Of a stretch of DNA of 12,330 nt, positions 1-6,761 are shown piece by piece. Both the position numbers and the translations under genes were made by a program. Every line of letters starts with the position of its first letter. Position 1 is the stretch's first letter. The notes beneath the pieces are model-generated. The model searched no databases, had not been told where the DNA came from, and worked only from the letters and a program-made list of their open reading frames with translations. Source of the stretch: Baffinella frigidus (taxonomy: Eukaryota; Cryptophyceae; Cryptomonadales; Baffinellaceae). The DNA lies in the NCBI GenBank assembly GCA_026770585.1, contig MU646320.1:387688-400017 (forward strand). Direction: 5' to 3'.

Positions 1-190
1 TGGGGTTTGAGGTTTCGGGTTGGGGGTTTGGGGTTTGGGGGTTTGGGGTTGGGGGTTTGGAGGTTTGGGGTTTGGGGTTTGGGGTTTGGGGTTTGGGTTT
101 GGGGTTTGGGGTTTGGGGTTTGGGGTTTGGGGTTTGGGGTTTGGGGTTTGGGGTCAAGGGTTTAGGATTTCGGGTTCAGATTTTAGGGTT
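1..190. repeat. TTTGGGG telomere-like tandem repeat
   Basis: A period-7 array of TTTGGGG with some units stretched or shortened grades into TTTAGGG-like units near 159-190. It lies at the window's left edge in what would be the next intron of the minus-strand gene. It is a degenerate interstitial or subtelomeric tract; whether a chromosome end is close cannot be told. Confidence 0.8.
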
Positions 191-201
191 TCGGCACAGA
201 C

Positions 202-289
202 CCAGAAGCCCTTGAGATATGTGAAGAAGATCACGTCGATGGGATAGTCAGACCCGCCGTTGATGTCGTTCGGCGCGAACACCCCGACC
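202..289 (-). CDS. Exon 5: last exon in the window
   Basis: This exon begins at 289 after the acceptor CAG (292-290) with one base that completes the split Gly codon. It then has 29 codons: VGVFAPNDINGGSDYPIDV followed by a hydrophobic IFFTYLKGFW. A donor GTCTGT follows at 201-196 (phase 0). The exact phase match with exon 4 and the GC-rich coding texture support it. The alternative is read-through to a TGA at 156-154, which would end the protein in low-complexity residues encoded by telomere-like DNA, and is less likely. Partial copies of its first 27 bases occur at about 366-392 (same strand) and 2668-2700 (opposite strand). Confidence 0.55.
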
Positions 290-3200
290 CTGTACCAATG
301 CGGGCTCGTCTTCAGGCTCATAGACTTTGCAAACCAAGAGGGTTTATGTAGGGTTAGGGTTTAGGGTCGTTCGGCGCGAACACTCCGACCCTGCCGGCAT
401 GCAAAAATCTTACGTTAGCGGAGGACTCATTTGGACGCGTCTCCGTACAAAATGTATAATGCAAAAACAATCTAGGGCTTTAAAAGCCCTGGAGTTGCTT
501 TTAAAATCGTCACCCTGTACCGAGGCGGGTCTGTCTTCAGGCTCATAGACTTTGCAAACCAAGAGGGTTTATGTAGGGTTAGGGAAGGTGTAGGGTACCC
601 GAAAGCGAGGAACGCGAGAGCGCTGACGAGCATCACGATCGCCGCAGGCTTGCCCCCGAACGTCTTGGCGAGGGTCGAGTCGGAATCAGTCTCCCCCTCC
701 GCGTAGCTGTTGAGCGCGAGGTACGGCGCGATGGCCGCGGTCCCGATGATGAACGACGCGGCCACGAACGGCGTGTCCGGGAGCGCCTGTGCCCACGCGA
801 GGACACACTCAGGAATTTGCCTATCAGTCAGCAATTTGTCTACGGTTGATTCTGGAAATCTGTACCAGGTTTGTACCAGAAACCCTGTAACAATGTGGAA
901 TGCCTGCCCAGCCGCAGGATGAGGGTTCTGGCTCTGCCTGCGTGAAACTAGGATCGCCATACAATACATTTAAGGCAGGCAATCCAGAACAAAAGTGTAA
1001 CGAACATGATGTTATGGCGGGCCCATTTTCGCCGCGGTGCCTATTATGAACGACGCGCCGACGGACGGCGTGTCGGGGAGCGCCTGATGTGGAAACAGAT
1101 TCAATTTGATTTGATTTCGATTTCAATTTAAAACACTGTTTTGTGGTGTCTTGGGGGTGGAAGTTGCTACCGTAACCTCGATATAGCTTCACCATAGCAC
1201 AGACCCCACCCGTAAGATAGCCAAAAGGTCACGGAACGACGCGCCGACGAACTGAACTGATTTAATAATCATCCGGGAGCGCCTGCCTACGCCAGTTCAC
1301 AATCCGGAATTTATCTGAAGTTGATTCTGGAAGTTTGTACCAGATTTGTACCAGAAACCCCGTAACAATTTGGAATTTGTACCACGAAACGCTTTCAAAG
1401 AGAAACGTCGCGTTCTGAGGGTTTGGGGGTTGGGGTTGGACCTGGTTCTTGGGCCTGAGAGGGCCGATAAGCCCCACGAGGACTGCATTTTGAGCAGAAA
1501 CTCCAGTACAAAAGGGCAACGAAATGCCTGTATAGCTAGCCCAGGTTTATTCAAGCAGAGCTAGAAAACAGTGAAACCGGGGGGTTCCCGATGATGACGG
1601 AGGCAACGCTAACGCTCAAACCCAGTCAGGCAGCGCTAGGCTTCCTTGACAGGGCCTGGTTCTTGGGCGTGAGCGGGCAGATAAGCCCAGCGAGGGCTGC
1701 GGGCCAGAGCGGGAACGCCGTCCAGATCGCTACTACAAGTTACTGTAGGACACTCTACAAGTAATTTTAGGGCGCTACAAGTAATTGTAGGACGCTACAA
1801 TTTGTTGTATGCCGCTACAAGTTATTGTATAACACTACAAGTTGTTATACGACACTACAAGTTATTGTATACCACTACACGATATTATATATATGGCACA
1901 ACTGGACCTGGTTCTTGGGCTTGAGCGGGCAGATAAGCCCCGCGAGGGCTGCGGGCCACAGCGGGAACGCCGTCCAGATCGCTACCAGGATCGGATTCGC
2001 AGGCGATTCCTGCCCAGAGGAGGAAAGTCCGTTTATTTATTTAGTCAGTCGATACAGATCGAAACCAACAACATGGCCACACCGTGTATTCCTTTCCGTG
2101 AAGGCCTTTGTAGACTAGGATCTAAGAGGCTTTGTTACTACCAGCACGGGCTGGCGGCACGTATGCACCCCCCCGCCGAGACTGTGTCTGAGCAGGACCT
2201 AGAGAGAGGTCGTCTGCACTCTACCCACCCACCAGTTAGACTGGCCCGCGAGGGCTGCGGGCCACAGCGGGAAGGCAGTCCAGATCGCCACCAGGACCGG
2301 GTTTGCGGGAGAGTCCTGCCATAGAGATTTCGGAATGGAGCACACGAGAAGCCCACGAACCAAAGGCCACGAACCCTCCACTCCGAAATCTCTATGGCTG
2401 GACTAAACCCTAAACCCTAAACCGTATTGAATCTGTTACTTGTAGTAGGTAGCGACGTTTGTTACTACCAACACGTATGCACCCCCGCCGAGGCTGTGTC
2501 CGAGCAGGAGATACACTGCCCACCCATCAGGGGGGAGCGCCGTACATGTGCACATGTACGATTTTAAAAGCAACTCCAGGGCTTTTAAAGCCCTAGATTG
2601 TTTTTGCATTATAAATTTTGTACGGAGACGCGTCCAAATACGTCCTCCGCTAACGTAAGATTTCTGCATGACGGCAGGGTCGGGGGGGTGTTCGCGTCGA
2701 ACGACCCTAAACCCTGACCCTACCTAGACCCTCTTGGTTTGCAACATGTACGGCGCTCCCCTCTGATGGGTGGGTAGTCTATCTCCTGCTCGGACACAGC
2801 CATAGACCCTCTTGGTTTGCGACATCGCAACACGTAGAGAGAGATAAGCGTGGCTCTCTCCCCCCCTCCCCCTCCCCCTCCCCCTCCCCTCCGCCAGCCT
2901 GCCGGCGGGGCCCGTCGTGGGTTCGAGGCCACAAGACGCCTTTTCAGGCCGCAAAAAGGGCTGTTCACGAGCCTGCCGGCGGATCGTTAGCGGCCCCGTG
3001 TGAAACTCCTATCTCTGCTTCAGTCGGGTTGGCTGATTATTATCAAGTTGGCGTTCTGGGTTCGTGGTAAAAATCCGGCAACTTTGGCACGGGAAAGAGC
3101 CTCGTCGCACCAAATTGGTGTCACGTCCCGAAAGTAGTACCGGGCTGTAACAAGGCGGTACAAAAAGGTACAAGCCGGTACAAAAAGTTACTACCGTCAC

Positions 3201-4587
3201 GTCCAAATAAGCCGTCCATCTAACATATATAGGCCACACACACAAGAATTTTCGGTACAAAAAGGTACAAGCCGGTACAAAAAGTTACTACCGTCACGTC
3301 CAAATAAGCCGTCCATCTAACATATATAGGCCACACACACAAGAGTTTTCAAAAAGACCGAGAGAGAGATAGGCGTGAAGGATAAAGAAAGGAGAAATGA
3401 GGAGAGGACCTGCCCTTGAAAGAACTTGAGCGTGTCGGCGAAAAACGTCTTGGTTCCCTCCGGATCTACCTGCTCCCGCACCCCGCTGTCAGCATGGTGC
3501 ACTCTAGCTTTTGGACTGGGAGCAATTTCATAGGCTCGAGTCCTGAAAACCGGGTAGTTAAGCCTACGGTATTGCCTACGGTAGGCCGTAGGCGCCTAGG
3601 GGGGTCCTACGAAACATAGGTCCTAGGAGCCCTACGGCCTACCGTAGGCAACACCGTAGACCTAACTATCTGGTTTTCAGGACGTTAGCCTTTGAAAATC
3701 GCCTTTGATCCGGCCTCGCGTCCGGATCCCGCGTCTCTTCCACCAACCCTCACGGCTTGAGCAAATCGACGATTTTCGATTCGGGATTCCAAGGGGGTTG
3801 AAGCCGGAATCCGACTTCAACGGCTCCAATTCCCCTTGAAATCGGGAAATCGAAAATCGTCGATTTGCCTAAGCCGTGAGGGTTGGTGGTTGGGTTGACA
3901 GTCTATTCTCAAGTTGACATGCTGGGTGTGCGGTACGAACCCGTCAACTTTGGCCAGATTGGTGAGCCTGAATAGACTGAGACAGAGCTAGGTGGTGCAT
4001 TCGCGTCCTTCTGCGCGTCATCAACCCTAAACGCTAAACCCTGAACCCTAAATCCTAAACCCTAAACACCCGCGATTCCATTCCAAATCACCATCTGGGA
4101 TTTCATATGTCAGGGCCAGGCCAACTACGTAGCCAGGCTCACGAAAGGAGCAGAGAGGAGGACGGAGCACCAGACGCTCCGTCAATCAACGACGTGGCAT
4201 TGCACGCCGCCGGATTCACGAAGCAAGGATTCCCAGGGCGCGGGGGAAGGATTCTCAGGGCGTTGGGGCGCGCACATCAGGACCGAGGAAAGTCACCCAG
4301 GCCATGAACGCCGCCAAGATCCCAAAATTCGCAACCTTCCGCAGCGGGCCCGACCCCTCCATAATCCCAATTTCCTGTGCCCGCGCTGCAATCAAACCGC
4401 CCGAGCGCCGCAGCCCGACCCGGCCGCTGGTCCCGGCATTCTGCTCCGCGATCCGGAACAGCTTCTGGGGGCTCCTGCGCAGAGCCGCTGCAGGGCTCCG
4501 GAACAGCACTGGTTGGTGGACGAGGGAGAAGGCCGAGGCGCCCTCCGCGATCGACAGCGCGATGAGAAGACCGGAACAGAGCCTCAT
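202..4587 (-). CDS. Plastid-targeted multipass membrane protein, split gene (3' end probably outside window)
   Basis: I join five exons: 4297-4587, 3410-3469, 1908-2009, 599-786 and 202-289. Every intron begins GT and ends AG, and the phases (0,0,0,2) agree, giving 243 residues without a stop. Residues 1-20 form a signal peptide ending ASAF, followed by an Arg/Ser/Ala-rich, acid-poor stretch, as in bipartite plastid presequences of algae with secondary red plastids. Hydrophobic segments lie near residues 87-97, 122-146, 158-176 and 198-218. The motifs SPANPILVAIW and PFVAASFIIG..PYLAL recall plant and cyanobacterial membrane proteins of the DUF2834 type. That family name is from memory and uncertain; the function is unknown. 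The role is inferred to be in a plastid membrane. The last visible exon could continue after a donor at 201-200 or read through to a stop at 156-154. The introns hold several truncated copies of this gene's own exons. Confidence 0.6.
327..508 (+). repeat. Block repeated in inverted orientation at 2562-2743
   Basis: About 182 bases here match the reverse complement of 2562-2743. The block contains GCAAACCAAGAGGGT, a CCCTAAA-like tract, a 27-base exon-5 shard (366-392), and the self-complementary AGGGCTTTAAAAGCCCT (474-490). A short open frame is shared by both copies but its differences change amino acids, so I treat it as repeat DNA. Confidence 0.8.
366..392 (-). pseudogene. Exon-5 shard (acceptor side) in intron 4
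   Basis: On the minus strand a CAG (395-393) is followed by about 27 bases nearly identical to the start of exon 5 (VGVFAPND). The match then breaks directly into CCTAAACCCT telomere-like sequence. The shard lies 5' of the real exon in the direction of transcription. Confidence 0.7.
599..786 (-). CDS. Exon 4: second core membrane segment
   Basis: This exon starts at 786 after the acceptor CAG (789-787), phase 0, and joins PKNQ to ALPDTPFVAASFIIG. It has 62 codons plus two bases, ending at a GG before GTACCC (598-593). It encodes a transmembrane segment (PFVAAS...PYLAL), an acidic loop (EGETDSD) and another hydrophobic run (AAIVMLVSALAFLAF). The donor is inferred from phase: two leftover bases plus the first base of the next exon make a Gly codon. 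Partial copies of its 5' end lie at 1040-1083 and near 1225-1284. Confidence 0.66.
1040..1083 (-). pseudogene. Exon-4 shard B (acceptor side)
   Basis: An acceptor ATCAG (1088-1084) is followed by a frame-preserving copy of the start of exon 4 (ALPDTPSVGASFIIGTAA) and then divergence. No donor follows. It lies 5' of the real exon 4. Confidence 0.75.
1225..1400 (-). pseudogene. Exon-4 shard C with its upstream intron
   Basis: The acceptor GGCAG and the first four codons (ALPD) are at 1284-1273. An A/T-rich insertion with an in-frame stop follows, then VGAS(F)-like codons at about 1228-1248. The 100 or so bases on its intron side (1295-1385, with GGTACAAA and TTGTTAC.GGGTTTCTGG) match the intron just upstream of the real exon 4 (about 800-900), so the duplicated unit included intron and exon. 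Confidence 0.7.
1442..1486 (-). pseudogene. Exon-3 shard D1 (donor side)
   Basis: A copy of the last 45 bases of exon 3, through PKNQ and an intact donor GTCCAA (1441-1436), with no acceptor or 5' part. It lies 3' of the real exon 3. Confidence 0.75.
1656..1733 (-). pseudogene. Exon-3 shard D2 (donor side, GC instead of GT)
   Basis: A copy of about 78 bases of exon 3 from VAIWTAF through PKNQ, frame intact. The base after the exon end reads GCCCTG where the real donor is GTCCAG, so the donor is lost or became a GC donor. Its 5' edge runs straight into the TACAA/TTGTA minisatellite at 1733. Confidence 0.75.
1733..1896. repeat. Minisatellite of 20-bp TACAA/TTGTA units
   Basis: About eight units of roughly 20 bases (the first 22), consensus CTACAAGTTATTGTANNNCG. 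Each is an imperfect palindrome with TACAA and TTGTA arms. The array lies between shard D2 and the real exon 3, in the intron 3' of that exon. Confidence 0.85.
1908..2009 (-). CDS. Exon 3: first core membrane segment
   Basis: This exon encodes 34 codons from the acceptor CAG at 2012-2010 to the donor GTCCAG at 1907-1902, phase 0 at both ends. It encodes SPANPILVAIWTAFPLWPAA and then a second hydrophobic run ending PKNQ. It is the only one of four related copies in the intron region (1442-1486, 1656-1733, 1908-2009, 2245-2315) with both splice sites and the full reading frame. The other copies keep codons that differ mainly at third positions. Confidence 0.7.
2245..2315 (-). pseudogene. Exon-3 shard D4 (acceptor side)
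   Basis: An acceptor GGCAG (2320-2316) is followed by DSPANPVLVAIWTAFPLWPA and ALAG in frame. The match then breaks before the second half of exon 3 and before any donor. It lies 5' of the real exon. Because it lacks a donor it is not a usable alternative exon. Confidence 0.75.
2318..2398. mobile_element. 81-bp foldback abutting a splice acceptor
   Basis: Arms of 23 bases with one mismatch (GCCATAGAGATTTCGGA...) enclose a loop of about 35 bases. On the minus strand the last arm base is the C of the CAG acceptor of shard D4. It is small, intronic, and without coding capacity. Confidence 0.8.
2400..2425. repeat. Interstitial CCCTAAA repeat
   Basis: Three tandem units of CCCTAAA (ACTAAACCCTAAACCCTAAA) lie next to the 81-bp foldback. 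Similar tracts are at 4020-4070 and at exon-shard edges. Confidence 0.8.
2492..2801. mobile_element. Composite foldback element with 58-bp arms
   Basis: The left arm 2492-2549 and right arm 2744-2801 are inverted copies with few mismatches (GGCTGTGTCCGAGCAGGAGA...). A perfect 20-base palindrome CGTACATGTGCACATGTACG (2541-2560) sits at the inner edge of the left arm. The interior (2562-2743) is the inverted copy of 327-508 and carries an exon-5 shard. No transposase is visible. Confidence 0.75.
2668..2700 (+). pseudogene. Exon-5 shard in inverted orientation
   Basis: On the plus strand GGCAG is followed by the degraded first bases of exon 5 (GGTCGG...GTGTTCGCG.CGAACGAC) and then CCTAAACCCT. 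This is the same breakpoint as the shard at 366-392, so it was carried inside the inverted block rather than formed anew. Confidence 0.65.
2855..2893. repeat. Pyrimidine-rich CCCCCT tract
   Basis: About five CCCCCT units in intron 2 of the plastid-protein gene (2010-3409). On the transcribed strand this is a G-run tract (AGGGGG). Confidence 0.85.
3156..3349. repeat. Two 97-bp direct tandem copies
   Basis: Two nearly identical 97-base units begin at 3156 and 3253. Each holds GGTACAAAAAGGTACAAGCC, a TTACTACCGTCACGTCCAAA block, and AACATATATAGGCCACACAC. They lie in intron 2, just 3' of exon 2 in the direction of transcription. Confidence 0.9.
3410..3469 (-). CDS. Exon 2: short in-phase exon
   Basis: This is a 60-nt open segment encoding VDPEGTKTFFADTLKFFQGQ. 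It lies between an acceptor CAG (3472-3470) and a donor GTCCTC (3409-3404), and the donor resembles that of the next exon (GTCCAG). Both ends are phase 0, so it can be included or skipped without a frameshift. The peptide reads like the amphipathic stretch expected just before the NP..(V/F)A membrane segment of the following exon, but homology was not tested. It may be a chance ORF; the gene stays in frame without it. Confidence 0.45.
3540..3683. mobile_element. MITE-like foldback, CCTACGGTA family, member 1
   Basis: Terminal arms GTCCTGAAAACC...GGTTTTCAGGAC extend inward through TAAGCCTACGGTATTGCCTA and its complement, about 60 bases per arm, closed around CCTAGG-rich sequence. It is 144 bp long with no coding capacity and lies in intron 1 of the plastid-protein gene. 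It shares its inner arm with the element at 7533-7784. Confidence 0.85.
3740..3889. mobile_element. MITE-like foldback, CCACCAACCCTC family, member 1
   Basis: Arms CCACCAACCCTCACGGCTT and AAGCCGTGAGGGTTGGTGG continue through AAATCGACGATTTTCGAT and its complement. The length is 150 bp. A related element of the same size and ends is at 10193-10341, in an intron of the other gene. Confidence 0.87.
3898..3982. mobile_element. Small foldback with AGTCTATTC arms
   Basis: AGTCTATTC/GAATAGACT ends enclose TCAAGTTGAC and GTCAACTTTGG as inner arms. A related degraded stretch is at 3030-3090. Confidence 0.55.
4022..4070. repeat. Degenerate CCCTAAA telomere-like tract
   Basis: Six or so CCCTAAA-type units with single-base variants (CGCTAAA, CCCTGAA, TCCTAAA) lie in intron 1. 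The rest of intron 1 near exon 1 (4071-4290) shows a short internal repeat (AAGGATTC.CAGGGCG) and nothing else recognised. Confidence 0.75.
4297..4587 (-). CDS. Exon 1: start codon, signal peptide and transit peptide
   Basis: This exon encodes 97 residues from the ATG at 4587. The start is MRLCSGLLIALSIAEGASAF, a short charged n-region, a hydrophobic core and an A-S-A|F cleavage context. The Phe at +1 is the hallmark of plastid import in diatoms, cryptophytes and relatives. The next 60 or so residues are rich in Arg, Ser and Ala. The likely donor is GTGACT at 4296-4291, directly after a Trp codon (phase 0). Reading on instead reaches a stop within 13 codons, so splicing is needed to join the rest. 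A later GT (FLG then GTCCTG) is an alternative donor. Confidence 0.68.
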
Positions 4588-4735
4588 CTTGTAGCTTAGA
4601 ATATCAGAACGCGCCGGCTTTGAGCGTCCGCGAGCTCGCAACCTGTTCGCAGAAATCGCTTTACAATTTTGAGTCCGTGCTTTTCGCTTTACAAACCAAA
4701 CGCTTTTCGCTTTACAAACCAACGGTTGTATCCCC
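4588..4735 (-). promoter_or_regulatory. Presumed promoter/5' UTR of the plastid-protein gene
   Basis: This stretch lies between the ATG at 4587 and the repeat block. It contains two direct copies of a 19-base unit reading TTTTCGCTTTACAAACCAA (near 4680-4700 and 4704-4723), a third GCTTTACAA (near 4659), and CTCGCAACCTGTTCG (near 4635). The last two motifs recur just upstream of the TMEM260-like gene. The promoter role is inferred from position only. Confidence 0.4.
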
Positions 4736-4926
4736 CTACCCCCCTACCCCCTAACACCTAACCCCTAACCCCTAACCCCTAACCCCTAACCCCTAACATA
4801 AGACATCTCACCTCACCCCCCCACATAATCCCTCACCCCCCTACCCCCTAACACCTCACACCAAACCCCTAACCCCTAACCCCTAACATAAGGCATCTCA
4901 CCTCACCCCCCCACATAATCCCTCTC
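4729..4926. repeat. CCCCTAA telomere-like array, duplicated block
   Basis: Tandem CCCCTAA units (4733-4797 and 4866-4888) are separated by a repeated spacer CATAAG.CATCTCACCTCA and CCCCCCCACATAATCCCT. The unit differs from the TTTGGGG and CCCTAAA tracts elsewhere in the window. Confidence 0.85.
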
Positions 4927-6135
4927 ACCTTGTGGGGTATCTGTGGCTGGAGCTTTTATACTTCAACCATGGGATACCATGAGCCTCAGAACAAGGCTGA
5001 CTTGGGTTCGGTGTGTGCGCGAGCGTGTACCCACTTGGGACTCCTCAAACACCCCAAGAGAGCCACCCTTTATCCCCTCTTCACGAGCCTCTGCACTGGA
5101 GAGCTCAACGCGATCCGAAAGCAAAAATGCTTTCTCTGCAGTCCTTTCTACGGAAGGGCGTGTCGTTGGCATATGTTGGGAGAAATTAAAACCTAAAGGA
5201 CCTAAAGGACAGTGCTAACGGGATTTTCAAAATCCCCGATCTCCTCCCCCCACTGTGTAACCTGAGGGAAACCCTTACACATCCACCTCTCTCACTCTCT
5301 CGCTCGCTGACTTCCGTACATTGGGGGAAACCTCTACATGCGTTTGGTTTGACATCTGTCTCATCTCACACCCCCACACAACCCCTCTCACCTTGTGGGG
5401 TATTCGTGATTGAAGCTCTTAAACTTCAACCATGGGATACCATGAGCCTCATAAAGGCTGACTTGGGTTCGGTGTGTGCGCGAGCGCGTACCCACTTGGG
5501 ACAACTCAAACACCCCAAGAGAACCACCCTGTATCCCCTCTTCACGAGCCTCTGCACTGGAGAGCGAAACGCGATCCGAAAGCAAAAATGCTTTCTCTGC
5601 AGTCCTTTCTACGGAAGGGCGTGTCGTTGGGCTATGTTGGGAGAAATTAAAACCTAAAGGACCTAAAGGACAGTGCTAACGGGATTTTCAAAATCCCCGA
5701 TCTCCTCCCCCCACTGTGTAACCTGAGGGAAACCCTTACACATCCACCTCTCTCACTCTCTCGCTCGCTGACTTCCGTACATTGGGGGAAACCTCTACAT
5801 GCGTTTGGTTTGACATCTGTCTCATCTCACACCCCCACACAACCCCTCTCACCTTGTGGGGTATTCGTGATTGAAGCTCTTAAACTTCAACCATGGGATA
5901 CCATGAGCCTCATACAGGCTGACTTGGGTTCGATGCGTGTAAGTGAGCATGGGAACCAGTTGGTATACCTTCACCCACCCCAACAGAGCCACCCTGTATC
6001 CCCTCTTCACGAGCCTCTGCACTGGAGAGCGAAACGCGATCCGAAAGCAAAAATGCTTTCTCTGCAGATCCCTTCTACGGAACGGCGTGTCGTTGGCATA
6101 TGTTGGGAGAAATTAAAACCTAAAGGATGTAAAGG
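4927..6135 (+). repeat. Tandem array of 461-463-bp units containing SINE-like copies
   Basis: Units start at 4927, 5390 and 5851 (periods 463 and 461); the third is partial. Each holds the SINE-like body (ACCTTGTGGGGTAT ... CCTAAAGGA tail, about 285 bases) followed by a spacer. The spacer has a hairpin GGGATTTTCAAAATCCC and a CACCTCTCTCACTCTCTCGC stretch. Units 1 and 2 are very similar, so this is a recent tandem amplification. Short ORFs across the units are not conserved as proteins. Confidence 0.85.
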
Positions 6136-6137
6136 AC

Positions 6138-6214
6138 CCTACGGAACGGCGTGTCGTTGGCATATGTTGGGCGAAATTGAAACCTAAAGGACCTAAACCT
6201 AAAGGACCTACTAA
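6138..6214 (+). repeat. 3'-end-only copy of the SINE-like element
   Basis: Only the last 45 or so bases (ACGGAACGGCGTGTCGTTGG...) and the CCTAAAGGA tail remain, directly following the third array unit. It is an extreme 5' truncation or a local duplication of the tail region. Confidence 0.7.
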
Positions 6215-6424
6215 AGAGATGTTCTTTCTCCACCCACCCTATGGGTGGTTCTGGGCTGCTAGAGCCCTCACGTCTCGTCCCACCTGTCCACCTGACGTAC
6301 AGCGGTCGTGTTTAACATTTTAGTAAACCTTGTTTTCCCCCTAAAGGATGGGATTCGAGCACTGGTGAGGGAAACTCCCACACAAACACATTTTTCCTCC
6401 TCTCCTCTTTGGTGTCTGGCTGAT

Positions 6425-6758
6425 CTCACCTCACACCCCCACACAATCCCTCTCACCTTTGGAATCCTGTTTCCTCTGACATCTGGGGTACCCGTGGTTT
6501 GAGCCCCTACGCCCCAACCATGGGATACCATAAGACTCATAAAGGCTGACTTGGGTTCGGTGTGTGGGCGAGCGCGATCCTCCGGATCAACTCAAACACC
6601 CCAAAAGAACCACCCTTTATCCCCTCTTCACGCACGAGCCTCTGCACTGGAGAGCTCAACGTGATACGAAAGCAAAAATGCTGTGCATGTAGATCTTTAC
6701 GTAAAGGCGTGCCGTTGGGCTTTGTTGGGAGCATCTAAAACCTAAAGGACCTAAAGGA
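6425..6758 (+). repeat. SINE-like copy, near full length
   Basis: It has the upstream TCACACCCCCACACAATCCC block, the body (CAACCATGGGATACCATAAG, GCTGACTTGGGTTCGGTGTG, AAAGCAAAAATGCT) and the tail CCTAAAGGACCTAAAGGA. The stretch before it (6215-6424) has no recognised feature beyond a palindromic CCACCCTATGGGTGG near 6234. Confidence 0.75.
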
Positions 6759-6761
6759 TGC

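Larger units (their letters stand above)
288..586. repeat. Direct duplication in intron 4 of the plastid-protein gene
   Basis: About 73 bases at 288-361 (CCCTGTACC... through TAGGGTTAGGG) recur at 513-585 with few changes. Each begins at the splice-acceptor side of exon 5, so the 513 copy retains the acceptor-like CAG and the flanking intron but almost none of the exon. Confidence 0.75.

Noticed and set aside
1-155. True chromosome end
   Set aside because: The array is degenerate, and an apparently intact coding exon lies next to it whose gene seems to continue to the left, so an interstitial tract is more likely.
824-1195. ORFs across intron 3 of the plastid-protein gene
   Set aside because: They are read-through of exon or shard frames into intron sequence and have no independent support.
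1733-1896. CRISPR-like array
   Set aside because: Units of 20 bp are adjacent with no unique spacers, in a eukaryotic intron; it is a minisatellite.
2245-2315. Shard D4 as a mutually exclusive alternative exon 3
   Set aside because: It has a good acceptor and frame but the second half and the donor are missing; it cannot be spliced to exon 4 as an exon.
327-2669. A 70-odd-residue ORF shared by the inverted blocks (from about 399 on plus and 2669 on minus)
   Set aside because: The two copies differ at few sites but those seen change amino acids, and the frame covers a self-complementary TTTAAAA stem; better explained as repeat DNA than a conserved protein.
5349-6187. Repeated 88-125-residue ORFs in the SINE-like array
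   Set aside because: They recur only because the DNA repeats; frames shift or truncate in diverged copies and no protein motif is seen.
6530-6600. tRNA-like promoter (GGGTTCGGTGTG) in the SINE-like element
   Set aside because: It resembles a B box only loosely (GGTTCG without the expected following bases) and no convincing A box lies upstream.
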